A DNA stretch of 8,848 nt from Pseudomonadota bacterium (lineage in GTDB: Bacteria; Pseudomonadota; Alphaproteobacteria; Rhizobiales; Rhizobiaceae). The notes under the pieces are model-generated. The model did not search any database and was not told where the DNA came from. It saw only the letters and a program-made list of their open reading frames with translations. The translations under genes were made by a program, and so were the position numbers. Position 1 is the stretch's first letter; every line of letters begins with the position of its first letter. Location: assembly GCA_023387715.1 (NCBI GenBank), contig JAEWHQ010000148.1:1-8848 (forward strand), read 5' to 3'. This document shows, in pieces, positions 7,028 through 8,848 of this stretch.

Positions 7028-7177
7028 TTAAAAGTGGGGGCTTTTATGCATTGCTTGCCAGTAAACAGCTCCATTCGATTTGTTCTGACGCTTGGATGCA
7101 CGTTCTTCCAGCAGCAAAATAATTGCTGAGGCTGCCATTGCGATCATCATGGATAAAGCGAGTAGAAAAATCATCAT
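7028..7177 (-). CDS. Small single-pass membrane protein (49 aa), uncharacterised
   Basis: This is a short gene in an otherwise empty 570-bp gap. It starts at ATG 7177 (a second ATG follows directly) and stops at TAA 7028-7030. The ribosome binding site is excellent: AAAGGA (7185-7190) with 7 bases before the ATG. The product begins MMIFLLALSMMIAMAASAII and stays hydrophobic to about residue 23, giving one membrane helix with no charge. A basic/polar tail of about 26 residues follows (EERASKRQNKSNGAVYWQ), with Trp40 and Tyr39. The helix lacks a signal-peptidase site, so it is probably anchored with a cytoplasmic, positively charged tail (N-out), though topology is inferred. A -10-like TATAAT lies at 7257-7252 on the same strand. 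I recognise no family. The chance of a spurious frame is lowered by the ideal ribosome site and the sharply two-part composition. Confidence 0.72.
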   Translation of the reverse strand: MMIFLLALSMMIAMAASAIILLLEERASKRQNKSNGAVYWQAMHKSPHF

Positions 7178-7251
7178 CTCAGTTTCCTTTCATCTAGAAA
7201 ACGTGCGACGCGCGATTTGGTTTCATCATGGTTTAAAAATAGTATAAAAAA

Positions 7252-7257
7252 ATTATA
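7252..7257 (-). promoter_or_regulatory. Candidate -10 box for the small membrane protein gene
   Basis: Read on the minus strand, 7257-7252 is a perfect TATAAT, about 75 bases upstream of the start codon at 7177. No convincing -35 hexamer lies 16-18 bases further up, and the region is AT-rich, so this may be chance. Confidence 0.3.
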
Positions 7258-7348
7258 GGCTTTCGATATTTGATCGCTTTAAAAATCTTGTTGTGTTCGA
7301 AAATAGCTTTAATTGTCGGCTGGTTTGTGAATTTTTATTGAAACCATG

Positions 7349-7360
7349 CTGCAATTGCAG
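7349..7360. promoter_or_regulatory. 12-bp perfect palindrome CTGCAATTGCAG upstream of coaD
   Basis: The palindrome lies 64 bases before the coaD start codon, in the divergent region between the small membrane protein gene (minus) and coaD (plus). Its position and perfect symmetry fit a regulator site, but no regulator is known to me for it. Confidence 0.35.
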
Positions 7361-7424
7361 GATAGATTTGTTTTTCCTTATTCGGCATGTTGAAAATGAT
7401 GCGCAAAAAGGTTAGCTGACAGAT

Positions 7425-7922
7425 ATGACAACAGCGATTTATGCGGGCTCATTTGACCCGGTCACCAATGGCCATATGGATGTTTTGAAAGGGGCGCTGC
7501 GTCTTTCCGGGCATGTTATAGTTGCCATCGGCATTCACCCCGGTAAAAAACCGCTTTTCACTTTTGAAGAGCGTGTATCGCTGATTGAGCAAGCCGTTTC
7601 CGAAGTGCTCGGAAAAGAGGCTGTTTCACGTATTTCTGTTATTTCATTTGATGGTCTGGTCATTGATGCCGCACGCAAACATAATGCGCAATTAATGATG
7701 CGTGGTTTGCGTGATGGTACTGATCTTGATTATGAAATGCAGATGGCCGGCATGAACGGCATTATGGCACCGGACTTGCAGACGGTTTTTTTACCGGCTG
7801 ATCCGGCTGTTCGAACGATTACTGCCACATTGGTTCGTCAAATTGCAGCGATGAAAGGTGATATCACACCTTTTGTACCCGCTTGCGTGGCAAGTGCTTT
7901 AAAAGCCAAATTCAAATCCTGA
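7425..7922 (+). CDS. coaD: Phosphopantetheine adenylyltransferase
   Basis: CoaD catalyses the fourth step of coenzyme A synthesis: ATP plus 4'-phosphopantetheine gives dephospho-CoA and pyrophosphate, in the cytoplasm, as a hexamer. The 165-residue length is normal. The nucleotidyltransferase signature [10 protein letters not shown] (8-17) supplies the T-x-G-H motif with His17. [20 protein letters not shown] (92-111) carries the conserved Arg93 and Arg96 and the substrate-binding stretch. [10 protein letters not shown] (131-140) stands at the position of the ISS-x-x-V-K/R ATP loop, with Thr-Ala-Thr instead of the usual Ser run. The ATG at 7425 is chosen because the N-terminus then matches the family. 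Its ribosome site is weak (AAGG 13 bases upstream). The secreted cyclophilin gene starts 19 bases after the stop, so the two are likely one operon. Confidence 0.97.
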   Translation: MTTAIYAGSFDPVTNGHMDVLKGALRLSGHVIVAIGIHPGKKPLFTFEERVSLIEQAVSEVLGKEAVSRISVISFDGLVIDAARKHNAQLMMRGLRDGTDLDYEMQMAGMNGIMAPDLQTVFLPADPAVRTITATLVRQIAAMKGDITPFVPACVASALKAKFKS

Positions 7923-7941
7923 CATCAGGGAGACCCTTAAT

Positions 7942-8532
7942 ATGTCATTTCTGCATTCGGCTCTGGCCGCAACAACCCTCATGGCTATGGCGTTTTCATC
8001 GTCAATCAGTGCCCATGCGGCAGATCCGGAAAATACTGTTGTCCTGACCCTGAAGGACGGCGATGTAGCGATTGAACTGAACCCTGATGTTGCACCAAAG
8101 CATGTTGAGCAGATCAAAAAGCTCGTACGTGAAGGCGCTTATGACGGCGTTGCATTTCATCGCGTTATTCCGGGTTTCATGGCGCAGACCGGCGATGTGA
8201 AGTTCGGTAATCTGGACAAGAATTACAACGCAACCCGCGTTGGTACCGGCGGTTCACAATATGCTGATATTCCGGCTGAGTTTTCAGATAAGCCATTTGT
8301 GCGCGGCACAGTGGGCATGGCACGCAGCCAGAACCCAAACTCCGCCAATTCACAGTTCTTCATCATGTTTAATGAAGGTTCTTTCCTGAATGGCCAATAT
8401 ACGGTCATTGGTGAAGTTACCAGCGGCATGGAAGCTGTTGATAAGATAAAGAAGGGTAATGAAGCTGATAATGGTTCAGTTGATAACCCGGACAAGATCG
8501 TCAAAGCGATTGTTTTGAGCGACCGTAAATAA
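7942..8532 (+). CDS. ppiA: Secreted cyclophilin-type peptidyl-prolyl isomerase
   Basis: This encodes a 196-residue cyclophilin that interconverts cis and trans Xaa-Pro bonds and helps proteins fold. A signal peptide is visible at residues 1-26 (cleavage AHA-AD), so it should act in the periplasm. Its N-terminal region has a His but no Lys or Arg, which is unusual. The cyclophilin domain covers about 32-192. It has FHRVIPGFMAQTGD (72-85) with catalytic Arg74, ANSQFFIM (135-142), and Phe148 where human cyclophilin A has Trp121, as in E. coli cyclophilins that bind cyclosporin poorly. The start at 7942 has AGGGAGA 7-8 bases upstream. It follows coaD closely and precedes a second cyclophilin gene lacking a signal peptide. 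The symbol is by analogy with periplasmic PpiA; orthology is not tested. Confidence 0.93.
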   Translation: MSFLHSALAATTLMAMAFSSSISAHAADPENTVVLTLKDGDVAIELNPDVAPKHVEQIKKLVREGAYDGVAFHRVIPGFMAQTGDVKFGNLDKNYNATRVGTGGSQYADIPAEFSDKPFVRGTVGMARSQNPNSANSQFFIMFNEGSFLNGQYTVIGEVTSGMEAVDKIKKGNEADNGSVDNPDKIVKAIVLSDRK

Positions 8533-8538
8533 GACCTG

Positions 8539-8568
8539 TGCGGCCAACTTGTTTGGCCGCATCTCTTT
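8539..8568 (+). terminator. Hairpin between the two cyclophilin genes (terminator or attenuator)
   Basis: TGCGGCCAA (8539-8547) pairs perfectly with TTGGCCGCA (8553-8561) around CTTGT, followed by TCTCTTT. The T run is imperfect, so termination may be partial. The right arm can instead pair with GCGGCCAA at 8605-8612, which repeats the left arm, giving an alternative structure close to the next ribosome binding site. Confidence 0.6.
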
Positions 8569-8636
8569 AAAAAATTTTGCCGCTGATACAGAGTTTGCAT
8601 AAAAGCGGCCAAGATAAAACGAACAGGAGAGGCCAG

Positions 8637-8848
8637 ATGGCTTACAAAGATCCAGAAAACACGCTCATTCTCGAAACCACCAAAGGTAATGTAGCGATTG
8701 AGCTGTTCCCAGATTTGGCACCTGGCCATGTTGCACGTATCAAGGAACTGGCACGTGAAGGCGCTTATGACGGCGTTGTTTTCCATCGCGTTATTAATGA
8801 TTTCATGGCGCAGACCGGCGATGTGAAGTTCGGCAAGCAGGGTGGCGC
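8637..8848 (+). CDS. ppiB: Cytoplasmic cyclophilin-type peptidyl-prolyl isomerase (5' part)
   Basis: The first 70 residues of a second cyclophilin run off the window end. There is no signal peptide: the protein begins MAYKDPENTLILETTKGNVA and enters the fold at once, so it should work in the cytoplasm, in contrast to its neighbour. FHRVINDFMAQTGD (49-62) includes catalytic Arg51; the Pro-Gly of the usual VIPGF loop is replaced by Asn-Asp. The ATG at 8637 follows a strong AGGAGAGG (8625-8632). The gene lies 104 bases after the secreted cyclophilin and shares a near-identical DNA stretch with it (8754-8836 against 8128-8210), which marks them as a tandem duplication. The remaining C-terminal half, with the QFF and Phe/Trp positions, cannot be seen. 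Confidence 0.93.
   Translation, partial: MAYKDPENTLILETTKGNVAIELFPDLAPGHVARIKELAREGAYDGVVFHRVINDFMAQTGDVKFGKQGG

Larger units (their letters stand above)
7178..7424. promoter_or_regulatory. Divergent AT-rich control region upstream of coaD
   Basis: These 247 bases separate the small minus-strand gene from coaD. They should contain both promoters, but no textbook -35/-10 pair facing coaD stands out. The 12-bp palindrome at 7349-7360 and the minus-strand TATAAT at 7257-7252 are the only distinct signals. Confidence 0.4.

Noticed and set aside
6978..7031. 17-codon plus-strand frame (MQNCVFKGGECSLSEMA) after the TATAAT at 6965
   Set aside because: It has no ribosome site and is too short to separate from chance; it is kept only as part of the possible RNA.
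1..8848. Search for CRISPR arrays, tRNA/rRNA, IS elements, phage or toxin-antitoxin genes
   Set aside because: I saw no regularly spaced repeats, no cloverleaf or rRNA-like sequence, no transposase motifs or flanking inverted repeats, and no defence-type proteins.

Overview
The window looks like chromosomal DNA of an alphaproteobacterium of the order Hyphomicrobiales (Rhizobiales), most likely Brucellaceae (the Brucella/Ochrobactrum/Pseudochrobactrum group) or a close relative. This is inferred from protein resemblance: an IalB-type invasion-associated protein, a long GyrA with an acidic insert in its C-terminal domain, a CoaD of alphaproteobacterial type, and two adjacent cyclophilins. The gene order gyrA - coaD - cyclophilin - cyclophilin is one I recall from Brucella and relatives. 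No database search was possible.

Layout. 1-114 is the 3' end of an unrecognised plus-strand gene. It is followed by half of what looks like a common rhizobial intergenic repeat (131-170) and a strong terminator that works in both directions (170-196). The minus-strand ialB-like gene (215-829) encodes a secreted protein. A 339-bp divergent control region (830-1168) carries several inverted repeats and precedes a YejA-like periplasmic peptide-binding protein (1169-3001). This gene stands alone, without its transporter genes, and ends at a strong terminator shared with a convergent MarC-family membrane protein (3049-3678, minus).

A 300-bp divergent region leads to gyrA (3979-6804), which starts with GTG and ends at a bidirectional terminator. 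The next 570 bp are AT-rich and at first look empty. They contain a convincing 49-codon minus-strand gene (7028-7177) for a single-pass small membrane protein with a very good ribosome binding site. Then come coaD (7425-7922), a secreted cyclophilin (7942-8532) and the start of a cytoplasmic cyclophilin (8637 to the window end). coaD and the first cyclophilin are 19 bp apart and probably co-transcribed. The second cyclophilin follows a hairpin that can pair in two alternative ways.

Functionally this is mostly housekeeping: DNA supercoiling (GyrA), coenzyme A synthesis (CoaD), proline isomerisation in two compartments, and envelope or transport functions (IalB-like, YejA-like, MarC). I see no phage, IS element, CRISPR array, defence system or RNA gene. 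The points most worth a second look are the overlooked small membrane protein, the paired operator-like sites before the orphan yejA-like gene, the alanine at the quinolone-determining position of GyrA, and the near-identical DNA tract and switch-like hairpin in the cyclophilin pair.
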